NCBI RefSeq assembly: GCF_004146235.1
Contig: NZ_SELO01000025.1
Span: forward strand, 1 to 64,000
Direction: 5' to 3'
DNA length: 64,000 bases
Source: Tropicimonas sp. IMCC6043
GTDB lineage: Bacteria > Pseudomonadota > Alphaproteobacteria > Rhodobacterales > Rhodobacteraceae
A program made the position numbers and the translations under genes. Below the pieces are notes generated by a model that did not search any database, was not told the DNA's origin, and saw only the letters and a list, made by a program, of their open reading frames with translations. Positions 26,979 through 36,426 of the stretch are shown one piece after another (positions within the stretch are counted from its first letter, which is position 1; each line of letters begins with the position of its first letter).

Positions 26979-27914
26979 ATGGGCGTCAACGAGACCAAGA
27001 TCTATCCGATCAATACCGGCTGGCTTGAGGGCGACCTCGGCACCTACATTTTCTGGAAGGGCCCGGCGGGCAAGAAGATCTGGAATCCGGTCTACTGCCA
27101 CTATGTCGACACCGGCGAGCACAAGATCCTGATCGATACCGGCCTCTGCGACGAGCCGCGGGCCACGAAATATCACCACAAGTGCCAGAAGCGCGGCTGC
27201 CTCCAGGTGCATGAGCATCTTGAGCAGAAGCTCGGCGTGCATCCCGACGAGATCGACGCCATCGTCTTCACGCACCTGCACTGGGACCACGTGCAGAACA
27301 TGAAGGAGTTCAAGAACGCCCGCTACATCGCGCCGAAGGCCGAGATCGAAATGGCGTTCAACCCGCTGCCGCTCTACTACCGCACCTACGAATCCGGCTA
27401 TCTCGGCATCGAGCCGGCCTATACGGGCTGTGTCTTCGAGGCGGTGGACGAGGAATGCGAAGTGCTCCCCGGGATCACCATGTTCCACACGCCGGGCCAC
27501 TCGGTCGGCCATATGGCCGTGACCGTTGCGACCTCCGCGGGCGATATCGTGGTCGCAGGCGACGCGATCTTCCAGGAGCGCAACCTCGAACCGAATGCCG
27601 AGGAGGGCTGGCGCTACTGGGTGCCGGCGCGTTTCGTCAATAGCTGGGAGGGGTGGAAATCGGTCGAGGAAATCGACAAGCGTGCCGACTACGTGCTGCC
27701 TTGCCATGACAAACATGCCAATGCGCGCTCCGATGTCTTCCCCTACGAGGGCATGCCACTGAGGAAGCGCCGGCAGTTCATCCCCGGCTTCCAGTTCTAT
27801 TTCGGTGACATGCCCCCGGGTGCGGTCGAAAAGGCGGCGCCGGCGATGAAGCCTGAAGAGGTCGAAGACTATCTTGCCTCTCTCTGGCCGCCGACCCCGG
27901 ATGATCCGTCCTGA
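26979..27914 (+). CDS. Metallo-beta-lactamase-fold lactonase (AHL lactonase family)
   Basis: 311-aa dinuclear zinc hydrolase. The metal motif HLHWDH is at residues 99-104, with further ligands in TPGHSVGH, VVAGDAIF and PCHDKH. The start at 26979 follows a TGGAGG ribosome site; the longer frame upstream is non-coding in appearance. The closest named relatives open N-acyl-homoserine lactones, but the context (sugar importer, aldolases, kinase) suggests that it hydrolyses a sugar lactone instead. It is the first gene of the plus-strand catabolic run. Confidence 0.82.
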   Translation: MGVNETKIYPINTGWLEGDLGTYIFWKGPAGKKIWNPVYCHYVDTGEHKILIDTGLCDEPRATKYHHKCQKRGCLQVHEHLEQKLGVHPDEIDAIVFTHLHWDHVQNMKEFKNARYIAPKAEIEMAFNPLPLYYRTYESGYLGIEPAYTGCVFEAVDEECEVLPGITMFHTPGHSVGHMAVTVATSAGDIVVAGDAIFQERNLEPNAEEGWRYWVPARFVNSWEGWKSVEEIDKRADYVLPCHDKHANARSDVFPYEGMPLRKRRQFIPGFQFYFGDMPPGAVEKAAPAMKPEEVEDYLASLWPPTPDDPS

Positions 27915-28020
27915 CCGGGTCAGGCAATGGATTGCCCTGTCGCCACTGACTCTTCCCCCGCAAAGGGGGGCTGTGGGCGCGGGCGCCCAGCGGGGCGTGC
28001 TGCTGGATGGCGGCACGCCC
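27910..28020 (+). other. Intercistronic hairpin cluster
   Basis: The 195-bp gap between the lactonase and aldolase genes holds three inverted repeats. CCTGACC/GGTCAGG (27910-27924) overlaps the stop codon, CCCCC/GGGGG is at 27955-27969, and GGGCGTGC/GCACGCCC with a 12-base loop is at 27993-28020. None is followed by a T-run. They may attenuate or protect the transcript. Confidence 0.45.
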
Positions 28021-28109
28021 TGCCATCATTCAATCGAAGCATCGCCCGGGGTGTCCCCTCGTTGGCAGGCCGCTGCCCGATGACGCCCCGAACTACGTGA
28101 GGCAAGGCC

Positions 28110-29075
28110 ATGAACACCCTTCTGACCGATAATTTCCGCGCCTTTTCGGCCAGGATCGGCGCCGACCCGCTCTGTATCCAGGGCCCGGGCGGCAATACCT
28201 CGATCAAGGATGACACGGTGATGTGGATCAAGGCGTCGGGCTTCGAACTGGCCGATGCCGAGACCTCGGAGATCTTCGTTGCCGTCGACCGCATGGCCGC
28301 AAAGTCCGAAGCCTACGGCGCTGGCGACGGCACCTGCAAATCCACCGTGCTCGATCCCGAAAGCGAGCTGCGCCCCTCCATCGAGACCACCTTCCACGCT
28401 GCCCTCGACTGGCGCGTCGTCGCTCATACCCATTCGGTTGCCGCCCTCAGCCATGTCGTCTCGCTCGCCGGCCGCAAGGTCGCGCGCAAGCTGCTGGCCG
28501 ATTTCGACCCGGTCTTCGTGCCCTATGCCAAGCCCGGCCTGCCACTGACGGCCGAGATCCTCAAGCGGGCCACCCCCGAAACCCGGCTGTTCCTGCTTGA
28601 AAATCATGGGCTTATCGTCTGTGGCCACACTACCGCCGAGACCGATAACCTCATGCAACGCGTCGAGGGAAGGCTCTACCGCGCGCCCGCCCATGTGGTC
28701 GGTGCCGTCCCCGGCGCCGAACCGTTGGACGGTTTCGACTGGGCCGAGGCGGAAAGCTGGATGGCGATGGACGAAGGCGTCTGCGCCGCGATCACCGGTG
28801 GTTCCTATTATCCCGACCATGTGGTCTTCCTCGGTGCCGGTCTGCCGGTGGCCGATAGCGAGCTTTCACCCCCGGTCATCGTGCTTCCGGGGCAGGGCAT
28901 CCAGATCCGCCGGAGCGCCACTTCGGTGCAGCGGGCAATGCTGACCTGCCTGTCCGACATCTTCCGACGCCTGCCAAAGGCCTGGGCGCCCGAGCCGATC
29001 GGCCCCGAGGCCGAGGCCGAGCTGCTGAACTGGGATGCCGAGAAATACCGCCAGTGGCTGGCGGCCAAGGGCTGA
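28110..29075 (+). CDS. Class II aldolase/adducin family protein
   Basis: 321-aa protein related to the aldolase half of bifunctional rhamnulose-1-phosphate aldolase/lactaldehyde dehydrogenases, but without the dehydrogenase domain. Visible motifs are GPGGNTSIK (phosphate loop), WIKASG, VAHTHSVAA (zinc histidines) and LLENHGLIVCG (third histidine). The extra roughly 100 C-terminal residues form a second module of unknown role. It is followed 4 bases later by an FGGY kinase, so a kinase-aldolase pair is likely. This is the third class II aldolase in the region. Confidence 0.83.
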   Translation: MNTLLTDNFRAFSARIGADPLCIQGPGGNTSIKDDTVMWIKASGFELADAETSEIFVAVDRMAAKSEAYGAGDGTCKSTVLDPESELRPSIETTFHAALDWRVVAHTHSVAALSHVVSLAGRKVARKLLADFDPVFVPYAKPGLPLTAEILKRATPETRLFLLENHGLIVCGHTTAETDNLMQRVEGRLYRAPAHVVGAVPGAEPLDGFDWAEAESWMAMDEGVCAAITGGSYYPDHVVFLGAGLPVADSELSPPVIVLPGQGIQIRRSATSVQRAMLTCLSDIFRRLPKAWAPEPIGPEAEAELLNWDAEKYRQWLAAKG

Positions 29076-29079
29076 GCCG

Positions 29080-30345
29080 ATGCTGTCCCTGGGCATAGAT
29101 CTCGGCACCTCCGGCATTCGCAGCGCCGTGGTGGGTCCCGATGGAGCCGTGCTTTCCATGGCCAGCACCGGCCACCTGCCGCAGCCCGATCCCGACCGGA
29201 TCGATGCCGACCTCTGGTGGCAGGCCACCCGTGCCTGTCTCGCCGCACAAATGGAGAAACTGCGCGAGGTCGGACGGTCGCCCGAGGAGATCGGTCATAT
29301 TTGCGTCGATGGCACCTCCGGCACGATGCTGCTGACCGACGCCGATCTGCGCCCTGTCAGCCGCGCATTGATGTATAATTCGAAGGGTTTCACGGCAGAA
29401 GCCGCGCGAATTGCCGACTTCGCGCCGGACCCGCATATCGCCCGCGGATCTGGATCGGCGCTGGCCCGCGCGATGCGGCTGGCCGGCGAGGCCGAGGGCG
29501 CGCGATACCTTCTGCACCAAGCCGACTTCATCGCGGCCCGCCTCACCGGGATCGGCGGGCAGAGCGACGTGATGAACGCTCTCAAGACCGGGGTCGACCC
29601 CGAGACCGGCGACTGGCCCGACTGGATCATCTCGCTGCTGCCCGAGGGCATCCTGCCGCGCGCCTACCAGCTTGGTGAAGCGTTTGGCGAGATCCGTGCG
29701 GATCTCGGCCGCGAACTCGGCCTGCCCGCCGGCGTGCAGGTCCATGCCGGCACAACCGACAGCATTGCCGCCTTCCTCGCAGCCGCGCCGCTCGAGGCCG
29801 GGGTGGCCGTCACGTCGCTCGGCACGACTCTGGCAATCAAGGCGCTGAGCCGGGCCCGGATCGATGATCCGGCGCGCGGGCTCTACTCGCATCGCGTCGG
29901 CAAGGTCTGGCTGGTCGGCGGCGCCTCCAACACCGGCGGGCGGGTGCTGCGGCATTTCTTTTCCGATGCGGAGCTGGTCGCGCTCAGCGCCCGGATCGAC
30001 GCAGCGCGCGCCTCGCCGCTGGACTATTACCCGCTCATGGAGCCGGGCGAGCGTTTCCCGGTCAACGACCCCGACCTGCCGCCGCGGCTCGAACCGCGCC
30101 CGGCCGATGACGCGGATTTCCTGCATGGCCTCTTCGAGGGCATCGCCCGGATCGAGGCGCAATGCTACGCGGCCATTGCCGAGGCCGGCGGCGAGCGCCC
30201 CACACGCGTGCTCTCGGCCGGGGGCGGCGCAAAGAACCCGGTCTTCACAGCCATCCGTGCCCGCCATCTCGGGCTCATCCCGGAGAGTGCCGCCGAAACC
30301 GAGGCCGCCATCGGCGCGGCCCGTATTCCGCTCATGACGGCCTGA
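29080..30345 (+). CDS. FGGY-family carbohydrate kinase
   Basis: 421-aa sugar kinase, slightly shorter than the roughly 480-500 aa of xylulokinase or rhamnulokinase. Motifs include the N-terminal phosphate loop LGIDLGTSGIRSAVV, catalytic-region DGTSGTMLLTD, AGTTDSIAAF, TSLGTTLAIK and the C-terminal adenosine motif SAGGGAKNP. The start at 29080 follows the aldolase stop by 4 bases; the frame is open upstream into that gene. It phosphorylates a ketose or polyol, which the adjacent aldolase would then cleave. Confidence 0.88.
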   Translation: MLSLGIDLGTSGIRSAVVGPDGAVLSMASTGHLPQPDPDRIDADLWWQATRACLAAQMEKLREVGRSPEEIGHICVDGTSGTMLLTDADLRPVSRALMYNSKGFTAEAARIADFAPDPHIARGSGSALARAMRLAGEAEGARYLLHQADFIAARLTGIGGQSDVMNALKTGVDPETGDWPDWIISLLPEGILPRAYQLGEAFGEIRADLGRELGLPAGVQVHAGTTDSIAAFLAAAPLEAGVAVTSLGTTLAIKALSRARIDDPARGLYSHRVGKVWLVGGASNTGGRVLRHFFSDAELVALSARIDAARASPLDYYPLMEPGERFPVNDPDLPPRLEPRPADDADFLHGLFEGIARIEAQCYAAIAEAGGERPTRVLSAGGGAKNPVFTAIRARHLGLIPESAAETEAAIGAARIPLMTA

Positions 30346-30395
30346 CACGGCCGCCCGCCGGCCGTCCGCGCCGGCGCCCAGAACAGGAGATCGAC

Positions 30396-31808
30396 ATGGC
30401 CCCGATGAACACCGTCGCCTTCAAGGATTGCGACATCCGTGGCACGTTCCCCGACCAGGTCAACGCCGACATCTTTGCCCGCGTGGGGCGCGAGTTTGGC
30501 CGCCTGCTGGCCGCCGGTCCGCGAGCGGATGGCGACACGGTTGTGCTGGGGGGCGACGGGCGGCATTCGACGCCCGAGCTGCTGGCGGCCCTGCTGCGCG
30601 GGCTTGCCACGGCACCCATCGGCATTGTCGAGCTTGGCCCCCGGGTGCCGACTCCGGCGATCTACTGGGCCAAGCACCAGTATGGCGCACAGGCCTCCGC
30701 GATCTGCACCGCATCGCACAACCCGCCGCAATGGAACGGCCTCAAGGTGATGAACGGCGAGCTGCCGCCGACGCCGGAAGACATCAAATTCCTCGCCGAA
30801 AAGGCTTCCGAGACAGCCGAGATTGCGCCCGAATCCCCGGCCCGCATCCGCCGGGTCGAGGATGTGGTCGGCGACTACATGCAGGCCATGGTCCAGAGCT
30901 TCGGCGGTCAGTCGCTCGCAGGCCTCAAGGTGGTGGTCGATCCGGGCAATGGCTGCATGTCGGGCGTTGCCTCGAAGGTCTTTGCCGATCTCGGTGCCGA
31001 GGTCACGGCGCTGTTCGACCATATCGACGGCAGTTTCACCGAGCGCAATCCCGACTGCGCCCTGCCCGAGACGCTTGTCACGCTGGTCCGGACGGTGAAG
31101 GAGACCGGTTCGGATTTCGGCGTCGCCTTTGACGGCGATGGCGACAGGATCGCGGTGGTCGACGATACCGGCCGCATCCTCGGTTCCGAGCGGCTGGCGA
31201 TCATCCTGTTCAAAGGTGCGGTGCAGTGCAATCCCGGCGACACCGTGATCCTCGACATTAAGTGCTCCATGCACCTGGAGCGTGCTGTCTCGGCACTCGG
31301 GGGGACGCCGCGCCGCTGCCGGAGCGGACATGCCTATATGAAACGGATGGTGTTGGAGCATGACGCCATCGCAGGCGTGGAGCTCTCCGGCCATATCTTC
31401 CTCGGCGAGATCCAGGGGCGCGATGACCCGCTGCACACTGCGCTCCGCCTTGCCGGCTGGCTTGCCCGGCAGGACCGCAAGCTCTCCGCCTTCGTGGACG
31501 AGTTGCCGGAGATGTTCATGTCCGAGGATATTCGCATCGGCATGGAAACGCCCGATATAGACGCCCTGCTGGAGGACTGCGCGGCCGGCCTTGCTGGCGC
31601 CGAAGTGCAGAGGATCGACGGCGTCCGTCTGGTCTGGCCTCGTGGCTGGCTGCTTGTCCGCCGTTCGATCACCGAACCGAAAGTCACGATCCGGCTCGAG
31701 GGGGATGGAGCCGAGGACCTGCGGCGCATCGGAGGATTGTTTTCGGAACGGTTCCCTCAACTTAAGGGCGACGTCGAAATGGCCCTGGGGCGTTTCGAAT
31801 GCGCCTGA
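30396..31808 (+). CDS. Phosphohexomutase (phosphomannomutase/phosphoglucomutase family)
   Basis: 470-aa alpha-D-phosphohexomutase. Its four domains carry the phosphoserine loop TASHNP (Ser107), the metal loop DGDGDR, the sugar-binding ELSGH motif and the C-terminal phosphate-binding RRSITEP. It interconverts 1- and 6-phosphosugars. The ATG at 30396 has an AGGAGA ribosome site, and the gene lies 50 bases after the kinase. Its presence in a kinase/aldolase operon is unusual and may indicate that the sugar is released as a 1-phosphate. Confidence 0.9.
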   Translation: MAPMNTVAFKDCDIRGTFPDQVNADIFARVGREFGRLLAAGPRADGDTVVLGGDGRHSTPELLAALLRGLATAPIGIVELGPRVPTPAIYWAKHQYGAQASAICTASHNPPQWNGLKVMNGELPPTPEDIKFLAEKASETAEIAPESPARIRRVEDVVGDYMQAMVQSFGGQSLAGLKVVVDPGNGCMSGVASKVFADLGAEVTALFDHIDGSFTERNPDCALPETLVTLVRTVKETGSDFGVAFDGDGDRIAVVDDTGRILGSERLAIILFKGAVQCNPGDTVILDIKCSMHLERAVSALGGTPRRCRSGHAYMKRMVLEHDAIAGVELSGHIFLGEIQGRDDPLHTALRLAGWLARQDRKLSAFVDELPEMFMSEDIRIGMETPDIDALLEDCAAGLAGAEVQRIDGVRLVWPRGWLLVRRSITEPKVTIRLEGDGAEDLRRIGGLFSERFPQLKGDVEMALGRFECA

Positions 31809-32230
31809 ACGGGCGGGTGTCAGGGGGAAGTTGGTTGAGCGGGGCAGGGCGGTCTCGTCGCGTCTCGGGATGACGAAGGAAGGTCGTGCCAAGTGAAATT
31901 ATTGCAACAGGTCAGGTAACCGGTCACTGCCTCAACAATGGGTCGTAAAACTCGCGCTTTCTGTTCCAACGGCGAGTGCGGGCAATGCAACGCTCCCTGT
32001 GGATGCGAAGATTGCCGGTGCTCCCTCCCTCAATCTTCATCCAATCGAACTCACTGCGTAGTCTCTGCTCAAAGGCAAACCTCAAGAAGAGCCGCGCAGC
32101 CGTTCTCGCCGAGTGTTTTAAGCGAAGCTCTGGATAACTAACAACGATCCCGCTCCTGGCATGGTGGGTTCGATTTGGCCTGACCGCGCTATCGGCTGAA
32201 AGGTCCGGCAAAAAAATCTCCGAAACACGA
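31809..32230. other. Intergenic region without recognised gene
   Basis: About 420 bp between the end of the phosphohexomutase gene and the terminator of the dipeptide ABC operon. A 95-codon minus-strand open frame (31924-32211) and a 67-codon plus-strand frame are rich in Arg, Ser and Cys. They match nothing I recognise and are probably chance. Confidence 0.4.
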
Positions 32231-32256
32231 AGCCCCCGAAGAGAACTTCGGGGGCT
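32231..32256 (-). terminator. Rho-independent-type terminator of the dipeptide ABC operon
   Basis: A perfect 11-bp stem (AGCCCCCGAAG / CTTCGGGGGCT) with a 4-base loop lies about 120 bases beyond the stop of the solute-binding protein gene. On the minus strand a run of seven Ts follows about 13 bases downstream, not immediately. On the plus strand no T-run follows, so the minus orientation is favoured. Confidence 0.7.
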
Positions 32257-32265
32257 CCGAGACGA

Positions 32266-32291
32266 TGAACGTTCATGGTCGCGCGACCATG
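32266..32291. repeat. Two overlapping perfect palindromes
   Basis: TGAACGTTCA (32266-32275) overlaps the 18-bp perfect palindrome CATGGTCGCGCGACCATG (32274-32291). Both lie between the binding-protein stop and the terminator. They could be a protein-binding site or a no-loop hairpin; no function is known. Confidence 0.6.
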
Positions 32292-32374
32292 GCCTGTACG
32301 CTCACAATGAAAGACAACCGGCTGAATTCAGGCCGCAGGTTTCTTTCTGTCGTGGCCCGCAGGCCAGCCGCAAC

Positions 32375-33889
32375 TCACTCGGACTTGACAGTATCCTCGA
32401 GGAAGAAACGGCCGAGCGGGTTCTGGTCGAAATTCTCGATGCCCTTCCGGCTCACGTTGATGAAAGGGCTGTAGTAGAGGTCGATCCAGTGTGCGTCCGC
32501 CTTGGCGAGTGTCTGGATATCCTTGTACATTTCCTCGCGCTTGGCCGGGTCGAGCTCCAGCCGGGCGTCGGCAACAAGCTGTTTGACCGTGTCGTTCTGG
32601 TAGCGGGTCATGTAGTTCATGTTGACGTCATGACCGACGACGAAGGTGGTCTTCTGGTCCGGGTCGAGAATGTCGTTGGTCCAGTAGTTCATCGACACGT
32701 CGTAGTCCCCATCCACGAGCATGTTCCAGCTCGCGCTCGGGTCGACCTTGACCAGGTTCGCGGTGACGCCGATCTGTGCGAGTTGCTGCTGGAGCAGGAC
32801 TGCGACCTGTTCCTGGACCTCGTGGCCGGCCTCGACGATGTAGTCCAGCGTCAGGTCCTCGACACCCGCCTCGGCAAGGAGTTCCTTGGCCTTTTCAGGG
32901 TCATAGGGCCGCGCGCCGTTGTCGTCGCTGTGGTAGAGCGCGCCTTTCGGGATAAAGCTGTTGGCAACTTCGCCCTGACCAAAGGTCACGGTGTCGATGA
33001 TGGCCTGCTTGTCGATTCCGTAATCGAGCGCTTCGCGGACGCGCACATCGTCGAGCGGCGCATGCTCGTGGTTGATCAGCAGGTGGTCTTCCCGCGTCGA
33101 GGGCTCGATATGGACAGTGAGGTTCTCGTCCTGCTGGAGTTCTTCCACCCGCGAGAACGGAACGAAGATCGAGGCGTCGAGCTGCCCGGCCTGCACGTTC
33201 AGCATGCGGGTATTGTCATCGGGCACCGAAACCCATTCCACGCCATCCAGGCTCACCCGGTCGGCCTCCCAGAATTCCGGGTTCTTCTTCAGGATCACCC
33301 GGTCGCCGCGCAGCCAGTCGTCGACGACGAAGGCGCCGGACGCCACGGGTTTCTTGGCATAGGCTTCCTCGCCCATTTCTTCCATCGCCGCCTTGGAGAT
33401 CACCGAGGTGGCAGGCATCGCGAGTGTGGAGAGGAACGGGGCCGACGGGCCGGAAAGCGTGATGACGAGCGTCTTGTCGTCCGGCGTCTCCATGGTCTCG
33501 ATGATCTGGTAGCTGTCCGACCAGAGCGACAGTTCGCTATCGCGCACACGCTCGAGCGAGTATTTGGCGTCCTCGGAAGTGATGGCCGAGCCGTCCGAGA
33601 ACTTCGCGTCGCGCAGGTGCAGCGTATAGACCGTGCCATCGTCGGAAATCTCCCAGCTTTCGGCAAGGCCGGGCACGAGCTCGGTGCCCGTCTTGTCGAC
33701 GCGAACGAGCACGTCATAGACGTTCATGAAAACCCAGAAATCGATGTTCTGGGCGGTGTTGATCGGGTCGAAGGTGCTGGAATCCTCGCGACGGCCGATG
33801 GTCAGCACGCCAGCGGCTTCGGCCACCGAGACCAGCGCGGTTGTCGTGGCCAGGGCAACGAGGCCGATACGGGACAATTTGGCAATCAT
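32375..33889 (-). CDS. Dipeptide-type ABC importer solute-binding protein (system 1)
   Basis: 504-aa family 5 extracellular binding protein (DppA/OppA type). A signal peptide is visible (Met1 to about Ala26, ending VSVAEAAG). The family motifs TLHLRDAKFSDGSAITSEDAKYSLERV and VREALDYGIDKQAI appear in the expected places. The start has a GGAGAG ribosome site. It is the last gene of the dppBC-ATPase-binding-protein operon, 24 bases after the fused ATPase, and is followed by a terminator. It may deliver peptides or D-amino-acid compounds, given the D-aminopeptidase upstream. Confidence 0.92.
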   Translation of the reverse strand: MIAKLSRIGLVALATTTALVSVAEAAGVLTIGRREDSSTFDPINTAQNIDFWVFMNVYDVLVRVDKTGTELVPGLAESWEISDDGTVYTLHLRDAKFSDGSAITSEDAKYSLERVRDSELSLWSDSYQIIETMETPDDKTLVITLSGPSAPFLSTLAMPATSVISKAAMEEMGEEAYAKKPVASGAFVVDDWLRGDRVILKKNPEFWEADRVSLDGVEWVSVPDDNTRMLNVQAGQLDASIFVPFSRVEELQQDENLTVHIEPSTREDHLLINHEHAPLDDVRVREALDYGIDKQAIIDTVTFGQGEVANSFIPKGALYHSDDNGARPYDPEKAKELLAEAGVEDLTLDYIVEAGHEVQEQVAVLLQQQLAQIGVTANLVKVDPSASWNMLVDGDYDVSMNYWTNDILDPDQKTTFVVGHDVNMNYMTRYQNDTVKQLVADARLELDPAKREEMYKDIQTLAKADAHWIDLYYSPFINVSRKGIENFDQNPLGRFFLEDTVKSE

Positions 33890-33913
33890 TGTTTTTTCTC
33901 TCCTATTGGTTCG

Positions 33914-35578
33914 TTAGGCGGGTTGTAGTTCGGCCGGAACCGCCGTTCCGCCGATCGGGCGGTCCGGGTCGATATCGGGGATCGCGGCTATCAGGGCCGC
34001 GGTGTAGTCTTCGCGCGGGCTGCGAAAGATTTCGTCGCACTGCCCCTCTTCCACGATTTGTCCATGATGCATCACGATGACGCGTTCGCAGAGGTTGCGC
34101 ACGATCGCCAGGTCGTGGGCGATGAAGACCAGTGTCAGCCCGGTCGTCTCGGCAAGATGGCGGAAGAGGTCGATGATCTGGGCCTGGATCGTCACGTCGA
34201 GCGCGGCCACACATTCATCCGCGATGATGACCCGTGGATTAACGGCCAGTGCCCGCGCAATTCCGGCCCGCTGGCATTGCCCGCCGGACATGCTGCGCGG
34301 CTTGCGGCCGGCGAAGTTCCGCTCCAGCCCGACCATGTCGAGCAACTCGCCCACGCGTTCCCGGATCCTTTCGGGCGGCGTCTCGCCCTGGGTCCGGAGC
34401 ACTTCGGCGATGGTTTCGCCGATTGTGAACCGCGGATTGAGGGCGTTGAACGGATCCTGGAAAACCATCGCCGCCTCAGATCGGAGTCGCTTCAGAGTTG
34501 CCTCGCGCTCCAGTGTCAGGACAGACCCGTCGAAAGTTGCATGCCCGGCAGAGATCGGCGTCAGCCCCAGCATCGCACGGGCCAGCGTCGATTTCCCGGA
34601 ACCGCTCTCGCCAACGATGCCGACCGTCTCGCCGGGGAAGATCTGCAGGCTGACTCTCTTCAGTGCCCGGAAGTCGCGGCGTTTCCGGAACAGCCCGCCG
34701 CCGATCGGGAACGCAACATCGAGATCATCGACTTCGAAGATCGGCCGGACGTGGGATCGCTCATGTTCCAGCGGCCTGTGCTCCTCGTCGGGAAGCGAGG
34801 GATGCGAGGCGATGAGTTCCCTAGTGTAGGCTGCCTGCGGATTGGCAAGAAGCTGACGCTTCTCCCCTTGCTCGACGATACGGCCGTGCCGCATGACCGC
34901 GATCCGGTCGCAGGTCTGCGCGACGACGCCGAGATCGTGCGTGATCAGGATGATCGACAGACCGCGCATGGCGCGTAGATCCATCAGCAGCTTCAGGATC
35001 TGCGCCTGGATCGTGACATCGAGCGCCGTCGTCGGCTCGTCCGCGATCAGGATTTCCGGATCGCAGGCCAGTGCGATGGCGATCATGGCGCGCTGGCGCA
35101 TGCCGCCGGAGAATTCATGCGCGTAGCTCTTGAGGCCGCGCGCCGGGTCCGGGAAGCCGACCTGTCCGAGAATGCTGCGCGCCTCTTCGAGCGCCTCCGT
35201 CCGGCCAAGGCCACGGTGAAAGCGCAAACCCTCGACGATCTGATCCCCGATCCGCATCACCGGATCCAGATGGCTGGTCGGGTTCTGGAAGATCATCCCG
35301 ATCTTCTTGCCGCGAATACGCAGCATCCCGGCTTCGGGCAGCCTCGCGATCTCCTCGTCGTCGAGCCGGACGGAGCCGGCATCGAGGTGCAGCTTGGAGG
35401 ACGGCATCAGGCCAACGATCGTCCGGCAAAGGAGGCTCTTGCCGGAGCCGCTCTCGCCGACAAGGCCGAGAATCTCGCCCTTTCCGAGCGAAAAATCGAT
35501 ATCGCTCAACAATTGCCTTTCTTCGGCGTGATCCCGGAAGGCGACGGAAAGGCCCCGAACTTCGAGCAGCGTGGTCAT
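33914..35578 (-). CDS. Fused DppD-DppF ABC ATPase (system 1)
   Basis: 554-aa protein with two complete ABC ATPase domains in tandem. Domain 1 (about 5-255) has [16 protein letters not shown] and [12 protein letters not shown]. Domain 2 (about 275-545) has [16 protein letters not shown] and [12 protein letters not shown]. The Cys and Ala substitutions in the second signature and Walker B are conservative changes of a kind seen in such fusions. It replaces the separate DppD and DppF subunits and overlaps the permease gene by 4 bases. Confidence 0.92.
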   Translation of the reverse strand: MTTLLEVRGLSVAFRDHAEERQLLSDIDFSLGKGEILGLVGESGSGKSLLCRTIVGLMPSSKLHLDAGSVRLDDEEIARLPEAGMLRIRGKKIGMIFQNPTSHLDPVMRIGDQIVEGLRFHRGLGRTEALEEARSILGQVGFPDPARGLKSYAHEFSGGMRQRAMIAIALACDPEILIADEPTTALDVTIQAQILKLLMDLRAMRGLSIILITHDLGVVAQTCDRIAVMRHGRIVEQGEKRQLLANPQAAYTRELIASHPSLPDEEHRPLEHERSHVRPIFEVDDLDVAFPIGGGLFRKRRDFRALKRVSLQIFPGETVGIVGESGSGKSTLARAMLGLTPISAGHATFDGSVLTLEREATLKRLRSEAAMVFQDPFNALNPRFTIGETIAEVLRTQGETPPERIRERVGELLDMVGLERNFAGRKPRSMSGGQCQRAGIARALAVNPRVIIADECVAALDVTIQAQIIDLFRHLAETTGLTLVFIAHDLAIVRNLCERVIVMHHGQIVEEGQCDEIFRSPREDYTAALIAAIPDIDPDRPIGGTAVPAELQPA

Positions 35579-36426
35579 TCATGCACCCCCAGAAGATCGC
35601 CCATGGCATCGCCGAGCAGCGAGAAACCGAAGGCGAGGGTGACAATGGCAAGGCCCGGAAACAGCGTGATCCACCATGCCTGGGTGATGAAGCCCTGCGC
35701 CTCGGCAACCATCACACCCCATTCGGCGGTCGGCGGCTGCACGCCAAGGCCAAGATAGCTGATGGCGGCACCGTTCAGCAGCACAAGCACGGCGTCCGAC
35801 ATCACGAACACGAGGGAGCCCGCGAGCGCGTTTGGCAGCAGGTGGCGAAACATGATCCGCGATCGGCTGAAGCCGAGGCTTTCGGCGGCAACGGAGAAAT
35901 CCTGAGTCTTGAGAACGAGAATCTGCGCCCGGATCAGCCGCGCGTAGCTGATCCATCCCACCAGCGCCATCGCGATGTAGAAGCTCGACAGACCGGGCCC
36001 GAGGATGGTGATGATCGAAAGCATCAGAACGAGGAAGGGGAAGGCGAGAATGATATCGACGATCCGCATGAAGACGGTATCGATGGTCTTGCCGAAGAAC
36101 CCCGCCACGGTGCCGATAACCGTCCCGATCAGGAACGGGAACAGGACACCGATCAGCGCGATCTGCAGGTCGATCCGCGCTCCCCAGATGACGCGCGAAA
36201 GGACGTCCCGACCGAAATTGTCGGTGCCGAAGGGATGGGCGAACGAGGGCGGCTGAAGCCGGGCCTTCGGGTCCTGCAGGATCGGATCGAAGGGTGCCAC
36301 GATCGGTGCGAAAATGGCGATCAGGACGAAGAAGGCAAGGATGCCGGCGCCGACGGCGAGCATCGGCCTGCGTGAGATGTAGCGCGGCCAGGTGGGGGCG
36401 AGGGACAGGGCTGAACGGCGTATCAT
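35575..36426 (-). CDS. Dipeptide-type ABC importer permease (DppC family, system 1)
   Basis: 283-aa inner-membrane permease. The true start is the ATG at 36426, overlapping the DppB stop (ATGA); the much longer open frame upstream runs antisense-like through dppB and is not coding. The N-terminal DppC signature DPILQDPKARLQPPS and FGTDNFGRDVLSRVIWG precede six membrane segments and the EAA loop AAESLGFSRSRIMFRHLLPN. Confidence 0.9.
   Translation of the reverse strand: MIRRSALSLAPTWPRYISRRPMLAVGAGILAFFVLIAIFAPIVAPFDPILQDPKARLQPPSFAHPFGTDNFGRDVLSRVIWGARIDLQIALIGVLFPFLIGTVIGTVAGFFGKTIDTVFMRIVDIILAFPFLVLMLSIITILGPGLSSFYIAMALVGWISYARLIRAQILVLKTQDFSVAAESLGFSRSRIMFRHLLPNALAGSLVFVMSDAVLVLLNGAAISYLGLGVQPPTAEWGVMVAEAQGFITQAWWITLFPGLAIVTLAFGFSLLGDAMGDLLGVHE

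Noticed and set aside
26979-27914. Quorum quenching by the lactonase
   Set aside because: The fold fits, but the sugar operon context and shared operator make a sugar lactone more likely.
31924-32211. 95-codon minus-strand frame that might be a small gene or integrase remnant
   Set aside because: No motif, no ribosome site and an Arg-rich composition; I cannot support it as coding.
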